From JBKJTP01 sp046590195 (GTDB taxonomy: Bacteria > Bacteroidota > Ignavibacteria > Palsa-1295): DNA of 18,743 nucleotides. Positions 9,062-16,475 of the stretch are shown piece after piece (the stretch's first letter is position 1; each line of letters starts with the position of its first letter). The notes beneath the pieces were generated by a model, which did no database searches, was not told the DNA's origin, and was given only the letters and a program-made list of their open reading frames with translations. The position numbers and the translations under genes were made by a program. The stretch is taken from assembly GCA_046590195.1 (NCBI GenBank), contig JBKJTP010000040.1:1-18743 (forward strand), written 5' to 3'.

Positions 9062-9610
9062 TTAGGCCTTTGCAGCCGCTGCTGTGAGCTTAGCGTTCTT
9101 ATATGCTTCGTTGGACTTGAGGATGGATGCCTTCGCCTGGTCTGCGTTGATCCACTCGCCGATGTTCACGCGCTTGCCTTCGAGTAGCTTGTATGTATCG
9201 AAGAAGTGCTCGATCTCGATCTTGCGCCACTCTTGCAGCGACTCAAGATCACGGACGTGATTGACTGACTGATCGAATGCCGCGACTGCGATGAGCTTCA
9301 GATCTGAGCCCTTATCGTCATGCATTTCGAGTCCACCGATGGGGATGGCCTCTACGAGGATGCCGGTTTGTAGTGGCTGATCGGAGTAGACGAGGATGTC
9401 GACAGGGTCGCCGTCATCCCAGAGCGTGCTCGGTACGAAGCCATAGGCCACAGGATAATGCACTGCCGAGAAGAGGACTCGGTCCAACTTGAAGATCTCC
9501 ATCTCCACATCGTACTCGATCTTGTTCCGAGAGCCTTTGGGGATCTCGATGATCGCGTTGACAATATCGGGCGCTTGAGGGCCCATTGGGATGTCCTTCA
9601 GATTTGGCAC
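9062..9610 (-). CDS. ppa: Inorganic pyrophosphatase, family I
   Basis: This 182-aa soluble enzyme hydrolyses pyrophosphate to two phosphates, pulling biosynthetic reactions forward. Active-site residues align with the E. coli enzyme: E22, K30 and E32; R44; Y52 and Y56; the Mg-binding D66, D68 and D71 in DDGDPVD; D98, D103 and K105; Y140 and K141. The start is taken as GTG at 9610 because residues 2-10 (PNLKDIPMG) look like the conserved N-terminus of family members. An ATG at 9586 (residue 9) has the better Shine-Dalgarno, AAGGA seven bases upstream, and would give 174 aa with all catalytic residues kept. It is convergent with mrdA and divergent from comM across a 199-base gap with no clear promoter. 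Confidence 0.96.
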   Translation of the reverse strand: MPNLKDIPMGPQAPDIVNAIIEIPKGSRNKIEYDVEMEIFKLDRVLFSAVHYPVAYGFVPSTLWDDGDPVDILVYSDQPLQTGILVEAIPIGGLEMHDDKGSDLKLIAVAAFDQSVNHVRDLESLQEWRKIEIEHFFDTYKLLEGKRVNIGEWINADQAKASILKSNEAYKNAKLTAAAAKA

Positions 9611-9809
9611 TATTCAGCTTCGGAGAAAAGAAATTGTGGAGGAGTAGGGAGTATGACCCGGAGGGAAGACTGGACTGCCTGCCTGCCCGAGGCCCACGAC
9701 TAACAGCCAGAGCACGGCCAAAAATCCGTTTCTGCTGGTGCTCACAGAAAAATGAGCTATTTTAGCAGTGAATAATACGGGCACCTACTACTGACTCAAG
9801 AAATCTAGA

Positions 9810-11393
9810 ATGTTCTCACGCTGCTTTACCGGTACCACACAAGGGATCGACGCTTACACGGTCGAGATAGAAACTCATATCGAGGGCGCTGTGCCTGGAT
9901 TCGCGATTGTCGGACTTCCGGACTCAGCCGTTCGCGAAAGCAAGGAGCGGGTCATCGCGGCGATGAAGAATTCAGCGCTGCCCTTCAACTTCTCCCGCAA
10001 GATCACGATCAATCTTGCACCTGCGGATATTCGAAAAGAGGGAAGTGCATTCGATCTGCCGATCGCAATGGGCTTGCTTGCCACGACTGGATCGATCGAG
10101 CCTTCGAGACTTAGCGAGTACATGCTGCTAGGGGAGCTCGCGCTGGATGGAAGCTTGCGACCGATCCATGGTGCACTCAACATCGCGATGCATGCAAGAC
10201 AATTGAAGAAGGATAATCCTGAGCTGAAGGGCGTCATTCTTCCGAAAGAGAATGCAGGTGAGGCTGGACTCGTCAAGGAGTTGGATGTTTACGGACTGAG
10301 CACGTTGCGTGAAGTCGTCGAGCTGCTGAACGGCACGAAGATCTTTGAGAAAGTGAACGTGGATCTTCAGGAGCTATTCGATAGTGATACGGATCATCTG
10401 CTGTATGACTTCATCGATGTGAAGGGTCAGGAGACAGTTAAGCGAGCGCTTGAGGTTGCGGCTGCCGGAGGACACAACATCATCATGGTTGGCTCACCAG
10501 GCTCGGGTAAGAGTATGCTAGCGAAGCGCTTCCCATCGATCCTGCCTCCGATGTCGTTCGATGAAGCTCTGGAGACGACGAAGATCCACTCTGTCGCAGG
10601 AATGCTGCAGCCAGGTGTCGCTCTGATCACATCGCGTCCATTCAGATCGCCGCATCATACGATCTCCGATGCAGCGCTCGTTGGTGGGGGAATGGCCAAC
10701 ATTCGTCCGGGCGAGATCTCGCTCGCGCATCATGGTGTATTGTTTCTCGATGAGCTGCCAGAGTTTCAGCGCAGCGTTCTCGAAGTGATGCGCCAGCCGC
10801 TTGAAGATGGGACGATCACGATCTCGCGCACACGAATGACTGTTGAGTATCCAGCGAGCTTTATGCTCGTCTGTGCGATGAATCCGTGTCCGTGCGGTAA
10901 CTTCGGATCGACAATGCATGCTTGTTCCTGCACCGAGAATACGATCCAGCGATACATGAGCAAGGTCAGTGGGCCGTTGCTCGATCGTATCGACATTCAC
11001 ATCGAGGTGCCGAGTGTTAAGATCGAAGACCTTGCGAAGAAGCCGGATGGAGAAGCATCATCGAAGATCCGGGCACGCGTGATCGCTGCTCGCGAGAGGC
11101 AGCAGGTGAGATTTAAGGTGCTTGATGGATCCCATCCTAAAGCTCGAAAAGTCTACAAGAATGCTGACATCCCAGCAAAGCTCGTTCAAGAGTACTGCGA
11201 CATCGGGGATGAGGGTCAACAGTTGATGAAGATGGCCATGACCCGCATGGGCCTCTCAGCGCGTGCATACGATCGGATACTGAAGGTCTCGCGCACGATC
11301 GCAGATCTTGCTGGTGCGGAGCAGATCACCACAGCACACTTGAGCGAAGCTATTCAGTATCGAAGCCTCGATCGCCAATTTTGGAACGCGTAG
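9810..11393 (+). CDS. comM: ComM/YifB-family Mg-chelatase-like AAA+ ATPase
   Basis: This 527-aa protein belongs to the ComM (YifB) family, hexameric AAA+ helicases that promote branch migration when transformed DNA recombines. The N-terminal ChlI-like domain (GFAIVGLPDSAVRESKERV at about 30-48, then NLAPADIRKEGSAFDLP) resembles the Lon/ribosomal S5 type fold. Walker A is GSPGSGKS at 228-235, Walker B is VLFLDELPEF at 310-319, and the sensor 1 region is AMNPC at 356-360. Four cysteines (C360, C362, C372, C374) form the family's likely zinc-binding insert. The C-terminal Mg-chelatase domain with GLSARAYDRILKVSRTIADL (481-500) is complete. It ends 17 bases before the stop of the convergent permease gene. 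ppa is divergent. Confidence 0.95.
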   Translation: MFSRCFTGTTQGIDAYTVEIETHIEGAVPGFAIVGLPDSAVRESKERVIAAMKNSALPFNFSRKITINLAPADIRKEGSAFDLPIAMGLLATTGSIEPSRLSEYMLLGELALDGSLRPIHGALNIAMHARQLKKDNPELKGVILPKENAGEAGLVKELDVYGLSTLREVVELLNGTKIFEKVNVDLQELFDSDTDHLLYDFIDVKGQETVKRALEVAAAGGHNIIMVGSPGSGKSMLAKRFPSILPPMSFDEALETTKIHSVAGMLQPGVALITSRPFRSPHHTISDAALVGGGMANIRPGEISLAHHGVLFLDELPEFQRSVLEVMRQPLEDGTITISRTRMTVEYPASFMLVCAMNPCPCGNFGSTMHACSCTENTIQRYMSKVSGPLLDRIDIHIEVPSVKIEDLAKKPDGEASSKIRARVIAARERQQVRFKVLDGSHPKARKVYKNADIPAKLVQEYCDIGDEGQQLMKMAMTRMGLSARAYDRILKVSRTIADLAGAEQITTAHLSEAIQYRSLDRQFWNA

Positions 11394-11410
11394 TCAAGGC
11401 AGACCTAAGT

Positions 11411-12508
11411 CTATTTCGCCGGTGGTCCTTTCTCAACAAGTGCAGCTGTTGCTGCACCCTGAGCTGAAGCCGCAATCGCTTTCGGCTCCTCCTCCTTATC
11501 ACCGAGCACGTCTTCAACGTAAAGCATCCTCACCATCACGATGATCGCTGCAACAAGAGGCGTTGCGAGCAGGAGCCCGAGGAAGCCGAAGAAGATACCG
11601 AACAAAAGCTGTCCGACCATGCCTAGCACAGGCGGCATCGAAACTGTGCGCTTCTGCACTTGAGGAGTGACGATGTTACTCTCAACTGCCTGCACACCAA
11701 TGTATAACGCGCCAACATAGACTGCATCCATCGGACTGATCATGAGTCCCAGCAGCATCGGTGGGATGGCGGACAGGATCGGGCCGAAGTTCGGAATGAA
11801 TGCGAGAATGCCGGTAAGTAATCCTAGTGTTGGTGCGAGAGGGATCCCCAGCGCCCACAATCCTATCGTGGTGAGAATACCGATCGTCGCCATTGAGATC
11901 ATCACTCCGATGATCCACCACCACAACGTATTACCTGTCTCGTCGAGCACCTCGTGTGCTCTGCGCCGATCGCCCAGCGGTAGCAGCTTGATAAATCCTC
12001 GTCGATAAAGCCCTGGCTCTACAGCGAAGTAGATACCTATCGCGATCACGATGAGGAAGTTCATGATCGCAGCGGCAGTGGAAGAAAGCACCCCGGAAAC
12101 TTTGGGGAGCAATCCCATTGGGTTGCCAATTACTTCGCCGATCTTTGGAATCGACTCAAGTAACTGTTGGCCCCACGCATACTTGCCGATGTATTGACGC
12201 AAGTTCTCTAAGCTTTTCGGAAGCTGCTCCGACAGCTCCTCGGATTGCTCGCTAATGCCTGGTGCAAGTGCGTAGCCTGCGCCGACAAGAATGCCGATTA
12301 GGGCAAGCGAAGTAATGAGCAGGGACAATCCATGTTTGAGCCCGGTCCACGTCGCTACGAAGGCTGCAAGCCCATTTAGAAAGATCGCCAGTAGGATTCC
12401 GGCGAAAGCTAAAAGCAAAATATCGACACCAAACCACAGTACCGCAAGGAATATGAGAAATCCCACCGCGGCTGTCATGATAATGAGCGTCTTTCTTGAG
12501 AGGCTCAT
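11411..12508 (-). CDS. AI-2E/PerM-family inner-membrane permease
   Basis: The product is about 365 aa with roughly eight hydrophobic segments, matching the AI-2E transporter family (TqsA, PerM, YhhT types). Members export or leak small solutes, or in some lineages act as Na+/H+ antiporters; the substrate here cannot be told. Family hallmarks near the C-terminal half are FIPNFGPILSAIPPMLLGL, the ES-N-V-P segment ESNIVTPQVQKRTV, and GFLGLLLATPL. The ATG at 12508 is chosen because AAGG lies five bases upstream and the first helix follows within about six residues. In-frame alternatives are ATG at 12556 (381 aa) and TTG at 12577 (388 aa). The C-terminus is an Ala/Glu-rich soluble tail. It is convergent with comM and divergent from the cas6-like gene. 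Confidence 0.9.
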   Translation of the reverse strand: MSLSRKTLIIMTAAVGFLIFLAVLWFGVDILLLAFAGILLAIFLNGLAAFVATWTGLKHGLSLLITSLALIGILVGAGYALAPGISEQSEELSEQLPKSLENLRQYIGKYAWGQQLLESIPKIGEVIGNPMGLLPKVSGVLSSTAAAIMNFLIVIAIGIYFAVEPGLYRRGFIKLLPLGDRRRAHEVLDETGNTLWWWIIGVMISMATIGILTTIGLWALGIPLAPTLGLLTGILAFIPNFGPILSAIPPMLLGLMISPMDAVYVGALYIGVQAVESNIVTPQVQKRTVSMPPVLGMVGQLLFGIFFGFLGLLLATPLVAAIIVMVRMLYVEDVLGDKEEEPKAIAASAQGAATAALVEKGPPAK

Positions 12509-12764
12509 TTCTGCCTTGATATTTTGCTCTTCGGTGCCGACGAGTTCTACTTCCATTTGATGAGAATGTGTGATCAACTGCTCAGGTATGCGAGAGCCAT
12601 TCGCGGGTCGTTACAATGGTTGAGCCAAAGCCTCCCTAAATATCGCACTTTATACGTAGTGCCAGACAAATCTCGTATCGACGTCATGAATCTCGTCGTA
12701 TATTTACGAACCTCACAGAGCTTAATCCCTTTCAGAATAGTAATAGTTTGCCCTTCTGGTCAGT

Positions 12765-13622
12765 ATGCGTTGTCGAGTCATTCTTGAGCCTCAGGCGAGT
12801 CTCAACACTTTACCTATAAATTATAATAGTGCAGTTGCGCAATTCGTCTACGAATTGCTCGAGCCCGATCGCCCATTCGAAGATCGCGTTAGCTCAACAA
12901 CTCCTGATGAAGGTATCCTTTATTACACCTTCTCTAATCTCTATATACCAGAAGTTCGTCAGGTAGGTCGACTGCTCGAATTTGATCAAGTTCGCATCGA
13001 GTTAATGCTTAGTATGTTAGTCGAGCCATCGCAAGAGCACGAAGCGTTGGAGCGGATGCGAACGGTAACACACTTTGATGCTGAAGCTCTAGGTCTTCGT
13101 GAGACCGATGTTACGAGCGCGTCACTAGCAATTGTATCTGTTGATCAGATCGCTGAGACTAAGCGCTTTGGGTCTCGATGCAAATTCAGAATGCTTTCAC
13201 CCATGGTAGCAACAAGCGCGAAGCAATCGCACTACCAGAGCGAGGAATTCAGCGAGGCGATCCGCGAAACTCTGATCACGAAATACACACGATGGAAAGG
13301 GAAGCCGCCCGAAGATACACGATTCTCATTTACACTTGACGATGGATACGTCCAACGAAGGCGCGGACGCATCTCTAAACTTGTGACGTTCAATGAGAGG
13401 TCAGAAGACGAACGACGCATCAAAGCGCTCATCTCACCCTTCGAGTGCGCAGGGAACCCTGACCTGATATGGCTAGGTTATGTGGCCGGATTTGGGGAAA
13501 AGAACGTCCTCGGTTTTGGCTGCACAGAGCCTATCTCTGAAAGCGCAAGACACGTACGAACAGCACTCCATCCCGAGCGATCAGCAGCACCAAAGCTCAT
13601 CGCTATCCACGAGGGCTCGTAG
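12765..13622 (+). CDS. cas6: Orphan Cas6-type CRISPR RNA endoribonuclease
   Basis: The product is 285 aa. Cas6 proteins (two ferredoxin-like RAMP folds) bind the CRISPR repeat hairpin and cut pre-crRNA. Visible family features are the start MRCRVILEP with the LPINYNSAVAQFVYELL helix (16-32), YTFSNLYI (54-61), the FRMLSPMV strand (141-148), KGKPPEDTRF (178-187), and the glycine-rich loop GYVAGFGEKNVLGFG (238-252), which closely matches the Pyrococcus furiosus Cas6 sequence I remember. No histidine occurs before residue 92, so the usual general base near residue 40-45 is not seen (Ser/Thr there). The homologous core ends near residue 256; the last 29 residues are a non-family tail running into the tRNA-Ala gene, whose bases supply the TAG stop. 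There is no good ribosome binding site; the start rests on homology. No array and no other cas gene are in the window, so it would act on arrays elsewhere, bind RNA without cutting, or be a relic. Confidence 0.9.
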   Translation: MRCRVILEPQASLNTLPINYNSAVAQFVYELLEPDRPFEDRVSSTTPDEGILYYTFSNLYIPEVRQVGRLLEFDQVRIELMLSMLVEPSQEHEALERMRTVTHFDAEALGLRETDVTSASLAIVSVDQIAETKRFGSRCKFRMLSPMVATSAKQSHYQSEEFSEAIRETLITKYTRWKGKPPEDTRFSFTLDDGYVQRRRGRISKLVTFNERSEDERRIKALISPFECAGNPDLIWLGYVAGFGEKNVLGFGCTEPISESARHVRTALHPERSAAPKLIAIHEGS

Positions 13623-13688
13623 CTCAGTTGGTAGAGCGTTTGAATGGCATTCAAAAGGTCAGGGGTTCGATTCCCCTCGGGTCCACCA
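13613..13688 (+). tRNA. tRNA-Ala (anticodon GGC)
   Basis: This is a full 76-base cloverleaf. The seven-pair acceptor (GGGCTCG with CGGGTCC) includes the G3:U70 pair that marks alanine tRNAs. The D-arm is GCTC/GAGC and the anticodon stem TTTGA/TCAAA has loop ATGGCAT (anticodon GGC, reading GCC and GCU). The T-arm AGGGG/CCCCT has loop TTCGATT. The CCA end is encoded (13686-13688). Its first ten bases overlap the end of the cas6-like gene. Confidence 0.97.
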
Positions 13689-13716
13689 CGATCGGTCTCA
13701 TGGCTTCGTCACTCCC

Positions 13717-13734
13717 GGATCTGCCGGCAGATCC
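13717..13734. repeat. 18-bp perfect palindrome between the two tRNA genes
   Basis: GGATCTGCCGGCAGATCC reads identically on both strands, with no spacer. It lies 28 bases after tRNA-Ala and 105 before tRNA-Asp. There is no T run after it, so it is not a typical terminator. It could be an operator, an integration or processing site, or chance. Otherwise 13689-13839 shows no gene and no confident promoter. Confidence 0.8.
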
Positions 13735-13839
13735 TTCCACAATCTCTCCCAACACGTAGTTTTCCCGAACTTTCGAGCCTCATAGCCCGTTAATTCGCGC
13801 GCTTGAGAGATTCATTTCCAATGTGTACTCAAGTACTCT

Positions 13840-13916
13840 GGAGCGGTAGTTCAGTTGGTTAGAACGCCTGCCTGTCACGTAGGAGGTCGCGGGTTCGAGT
13901 CCCGTCCGCTCCGCCA
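13840..13916 (+). tRNA. tRNA-Asp (anticodon GTC)
   Basis: This is a full 77-base cloverleaf with acceptor GGAGCGG/CCGCTCC and D-arm GTTC/GAAC. The anticodon stem CCTGC/GTAGG has loop CTGTCAC (anticodon GTC), and the T-arm GCGGG/CCCGT has loop TTCGAGT. Discriminator base is G73, and the CCA end is encoded (13914-13916). It follows tRNA-Ala on the same strand by 151 bases and is followed by a terminator. Confidence 0.97.
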
Positions 13917-13936
13917 GAGTCCAATTACGGATCAGT

Positions 13937-13966
13937 AAGAGCGCCTGCGAAAGCTGGCGCTCTTTT
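13937..13966 (+). terminator. Rho-independent terminator after the tRNA genes
   Basis: A 9-bp perfect stem (AAGAGCGCC at 13937-13945 with GGCGCTCTT at 13956-13964) is topped, after one mismatch, by GC/GC pairs and a GAAA tetraloop. TTTT follows. It most likely ends the tRNA transcript. Confidence 0.88.
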
Positions 13967-14054
13967 GCGTCTTGGGTTTGGGCCTTTTGCTTTCTTGGAC
14001 GAAAGCTCGCTCACACGTGTTCTCCGAGCGCTGGATTGGCTCAATGTTTTCAAA

Positions 14055-14085
14055 GAGCGGGGTAGTTCAGTTAAACGAATAGAAC
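14055..14085 (+). other. tRNA-like D-arm fragment in the leader of the lipoprotein gene
   Basis: This stretch repeats GAGCGG and TAGTTCAGTT, followed by an AGAAC, in the same order as the 5' part of tRNA-Asp at 13841-13866. It can form the GTTC/GAAC D-stem, but with an enlarged loop. No anticodon or T-arm follows. It may be the remnant of a duplicated or interrupted tRNA, or a leader hairpin that resembles one by chance. Confidence 0.3.
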
Positions 14086-14108
14086 TATCGACCATTAAAG
14101 GAGTATCT

Positions 14109-14753
14109 ATGAAAACTTTTCAACCGTCTGTATTGCGTAAGGTCTTTGTTTCGCCGTTGACCGTAGTACTGCTCTTTACACTCTTCATTTCTGGAGCAGC
14201 TTTCCAGTCCTGCGCAACACTCAATGCGTTGGCAAATCTCAATCGCTTGCAGTTCAAGCTTGATAACGTCGCACAGCTTCGTCTGGCCGGTATCGACATC
14301 ACGAACAAGCGCTCAGCAAGGGACTTCAGCATCTCTGATGGATTGAACCTGGTCAACGCTTTCCGCACCGGTAGCTTCCCACTGACCTTCACACTGAATG
14401 TAGCAGCGAAGAACCCGAACGAACGCACTGCAAATCTTTCTACAGTTGAACTGACCGATTTCCCATGGCGCTTGATGATCGATGGACGAGAAACGATCTC
14501 TGGTGGCATCACGAATGCCGTTGCCATCCCTTCTGGTGGCGAGACTCGCAACATTGGTCTCGGCGTATCGCTGGATCTGAAGCAGTTCTTCAGCGATAAG
14601 GGATATGATGACATCATCAATCTTGCGCTCGCTATTGCAGGTCAGGGAGCGGCAAAGTTGCAACTCAAGGCACAGCCAACGATGCGCACACCGATCGGCA
14701 GCATGCGTTATCCAAGCGAGCTGACGATCGTCAACACCGAATTTAGAAGCTAA
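14109..14753 (+). CDS. LEA14-like (WHy-type) putative lipoprotein
   Basis: This 214-aa protein begins at ATG 14109, set by a very strong AAAGGAG (14097-14103) five bases upstream; the frame is open further left but without a signal sequence at that start. Residues 10-33 are a hydrophobic export signal ending in FQSC, so Cys35 is a possible lipidation site, although the lipobox is not canonical. Residues about 46-185 resemble the LEA14/water-stress (WHy) beta-sandwich: LTFTLNVAAKNPN (92-104), a short strand with the ligand-like LMIDGRETISGG, then IPSGGETRNIGLGVSLDL. Such lipoproteins are envelope proteins of unknown exact role, often stress related. cmk starts 16 bases after its stop, so the two may share a transcript. 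Confidence 0.75.
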   Translation: MKTFQPSVLRKVFVSPLTVVLLFTLFISGAAFQSCATLNALANLNRLQFKLDNVAQLRLAGIDITNKRSARDFSISDGLNLVNAFRTGSFPLTFTLNVAAKNPNERTANLSTVELTDFPWRLMIDGRETISGGITNAVAIPSGGETRNIGLGVSLDLKQFFSDKGYDDIINLALAIAGQGAAKLQLKAQPTMRTPIGSMRYPSELTIVNTEFRS

Positions 14754-14769
14754 CGTTAATATCTCATTC

Positions 14770-15501
14770 GTGACGCCCCGCAAAAAAGGCATCATCATCG
14801 CCATCGACGGCCCAACGGCCTCAGGCAAGAGCACGACTGCCAAGCTTGTTGCAAACAAGCTTGGCTTTCTGCATTTAAATACTGGTGCGATGTATCGCGC
14901 AATAGCTTTGTGCGCCAAGGAACAGCAGTGTTCGAACGACGACGTTGACAAACTGCACAAGATCCTGGACGAGACTGAGCTATCGTTCGACGATAACGGC
15001 AACATCCTACTCAGCGGCCGCAACGTGTCAAAGGAAGTTCGCTTGCCTGAGATCGCCACGCTCGCGAGCGAGCTTTCTACGATCCCTGAGGTTCGCGAGA
15101 AGCTTGTTGCTCGACAGAAGGAGATCGGTAGCGGTGGCGCTGTGGTGCTTGAAGGACGTGACATCGGGACGGTTGTATTTCCCGATGCGGAGTTAAAGAT
15201 ATTCTTGGTAGCAGATCCGAATATCCGGGCTGCCCGGAGAGTCGACGAGATGCTGGAACTCGGTGCGGACATCTCGCTTGAAGAGATGAAGCGCCAACTC
15301 GCAGAACGCGACAGGCGCGACCGTGAGCGCACGCTTAGTCCATTGACTAAGGCGGACGATGCTATTGAGCTTGATACGACCAATCTAACCATCGAAAGTC
15401 AGGTAGAAAAGGTCGTAGAACTCGCCAGGCAGCGAATGCAGGAGCTGGGTATTACGATGGAACCTCAGCCAACCGACGCCGTAAACGGAACAGCTTCATA
15501 A
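14770..15501 (+). CDS. cmk: Cytidylate (CMP/dCMP) kinase
   Basis: This 243-aa cytoplasmic enzyme phosphorylates CMP and dCMP with ATP. The P-loop IDGPTASGKST is at 12-22. The nucleotide-binding LNTGAMYRA (36-44) has Asn where many relatives have Asp. EGRDIGTVVFPDA is at 128-140, and the arginine-rich lid RDRRDRER (180-187) is followed by SPLTKADDAIELDTTNLT. The start is GTG at 14770, four codons before the basic N-terminal patch; there is no strong Shine-Dalgarno, so translation may be coupled to the lipoprotein gene 16 bases upstream. ispH begins 16 bases downstream; the cmk-ispH pairing is known in several bacterial groups. The last 14 residues are a short non-conserved tail. Confidence 0.96.
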   Translation: MTPRKKGIIIAIDGPTASGKSTTAKLVANKLGFLHLNTGAMYRAIALCAKEQQCSNDDVDKLHKILDETELSFDDNGNILLSGRNVSKEVRLPEIATLASELSTIPEVREKLVARQKEIGSGGAVVLEGRDIGTVVFPDAELKIFLVADPNIRAARRVDEMLELGADISLEEMKRQLAERDRRDRERTLSPLTKADDAIELDTTNLTIESQVEKVVELARQRMQELGITMEPQPTDAVNGTAS

Positions 15502-15517
15502 GAGGTTATCCGTCACA

Positions 15518-16459
15518 ATGGAAGTAACTGTAGATAAGAATTCGGGATTTTGCTGGGGCGTGGTCCGCGCTGTGAACTTCGCGGAGCAGGAGCTAGCGCA
15601 TGCTGAAAAGCTCTACTCTCTCGGGGATATCATCCACAACCCGACAGAAGTTGATCGCCTGAAAGGCGAAGGACTTGAGACGATCTCGCACGCTGATTTC
15701 GATCGCATCGCTGAGGAGAACAAGTCCCAGGGTATTGCTACGAAGATCCTTATCCGTGCTCATGGAGAGCCTCCATCGACTTACGTTAAGCTGAAGGAGC
15801 TTGGACTCGAAGCAGTGGATGCTACCTGCCCAGTCGTCTCCAAAGTTCAGGAGCGCATTCGCAAATTCTACGATCAGGATTTCCAGATAGTGATCTTTGG
15901 CAAGAAGGATCATGCGGAGGTGATCGGTCTGAATGGCGTTGTCAATTATGAAGCGATCATTATCAAGTCGGTAGATGAGGCAATGTCGCAGATCAATCTC
16001 GATCGCAAGACGGTGCTCTTTTCGCAGACCACGATGGATCGCCCGACATTCCGCGCTGTACGCGATGCGCTGAAGGAGAAGATCGCAGATCTCGTGGTTG
16101 CTGAAGCGCAGGAAGATGCGCTGGAATTCCACGCGAAGGATACGATCTGTGGTCAGGTCTCTGGCCGTGAAACAAAGCTGGCAGAATTTGCACGCTCGCA
16201 GGATGTGATGATCTTCGTCGCGGGACGTAATAGCTCGAACGGCAAGGTGCTCTTTCACGTCGCGCATGATGCGAACGAGCGCACGTACTTCGTCGAGGAT
16301 GAGAGCGAGATCCTGATGGAGTGGCTCGAAGGAGCGGAGCGTGTCGGCGTATCCGGCGCAACATCAACGCCGCAGTGGTTGATGCACCGAGTTGCCGATC
16401 ATATCTACACGATGTGTGGCGAGCCTGAGAAGGCCAACTTGCTTCCTGTCATCAATTAA
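15518..16459 (+). CDS. ispH: 4-hydroxy-3-methylbut-2-enyl diphosphate reductase
   Basis: This 313-aa iron-sulfur enzyme makes IPP and DMAPP in the last step of the MEP isoprenoid pathway. The three cluster cysteines are present: C12 (SGFCWGV), C104 (DATCPVV) and C211 (DTICGQVSGRE). Substrate-binding residues also match: H40 (DIIHNP), H82 (RAHGEPP), H132 and E134 (KDHAEVIG), T171/T172 (SQTTMD), S239-S240-N241 (RNSSNGK) and the SGATSTPQWL segment (279-288). The start is ATG at 15518, 16 bases after cmk; AGAGG overlaps the cmk stop but lies rather far (12 bases). rpsA, often next to ispH in other phyla, is not found here. Confidence 0.97.
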   Translation: MEVTVDKNSGFCWGVVRAVNFAEQELAHAEKLYSLGDIIHNPTEVDRLKGEGLETISHADFDRIAEENKSQGIATKILIRAHGEPPSTYVKLKELGLEAVDATCPVVSKVQERIRKFYDQDFQIVIFGKKDHAEVIGLNGVVNYEAIIIKSVDEAMSQINLDRKTVLFSQTTMDRPTFRAVRDALKEKIADLVVAEAQEDALEFHAKDTICGQVSGRETKLAEFARSQDVMIFVAGRNSSNGKVLFHVAHDANERTYFVEDESEILMEWLEGAERVGVSGATSTPQWLMHRVADHIYTMCGEPEKANLLPVIN

Positions 16460-16475
16460 TATTTCAAGCCAACCC

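Noticed and set aside
12524..12787. 87-aa plus-strand frame before cas6
   Set aside because: It overlaps the start of the permease gene on the other strand and the start of cas6 in another frame, with no domain or ribosome binding site.
13480..13785. 101-aa plus-strand reading frame crossing tRNA-Ala
   Set aside because: It overlaps cas6 and reads through the whole tRNA, giving the SSVGRA...GFDSP pattern typical of translated tRNA genes.
14313..15392. 359-aa minus-strand frame opposite the lipoprotein and cmk genes
   Set aside because: It is Ser/Arg-rich and spans two real genes on the other strand, with no ribosome binding site or domain.
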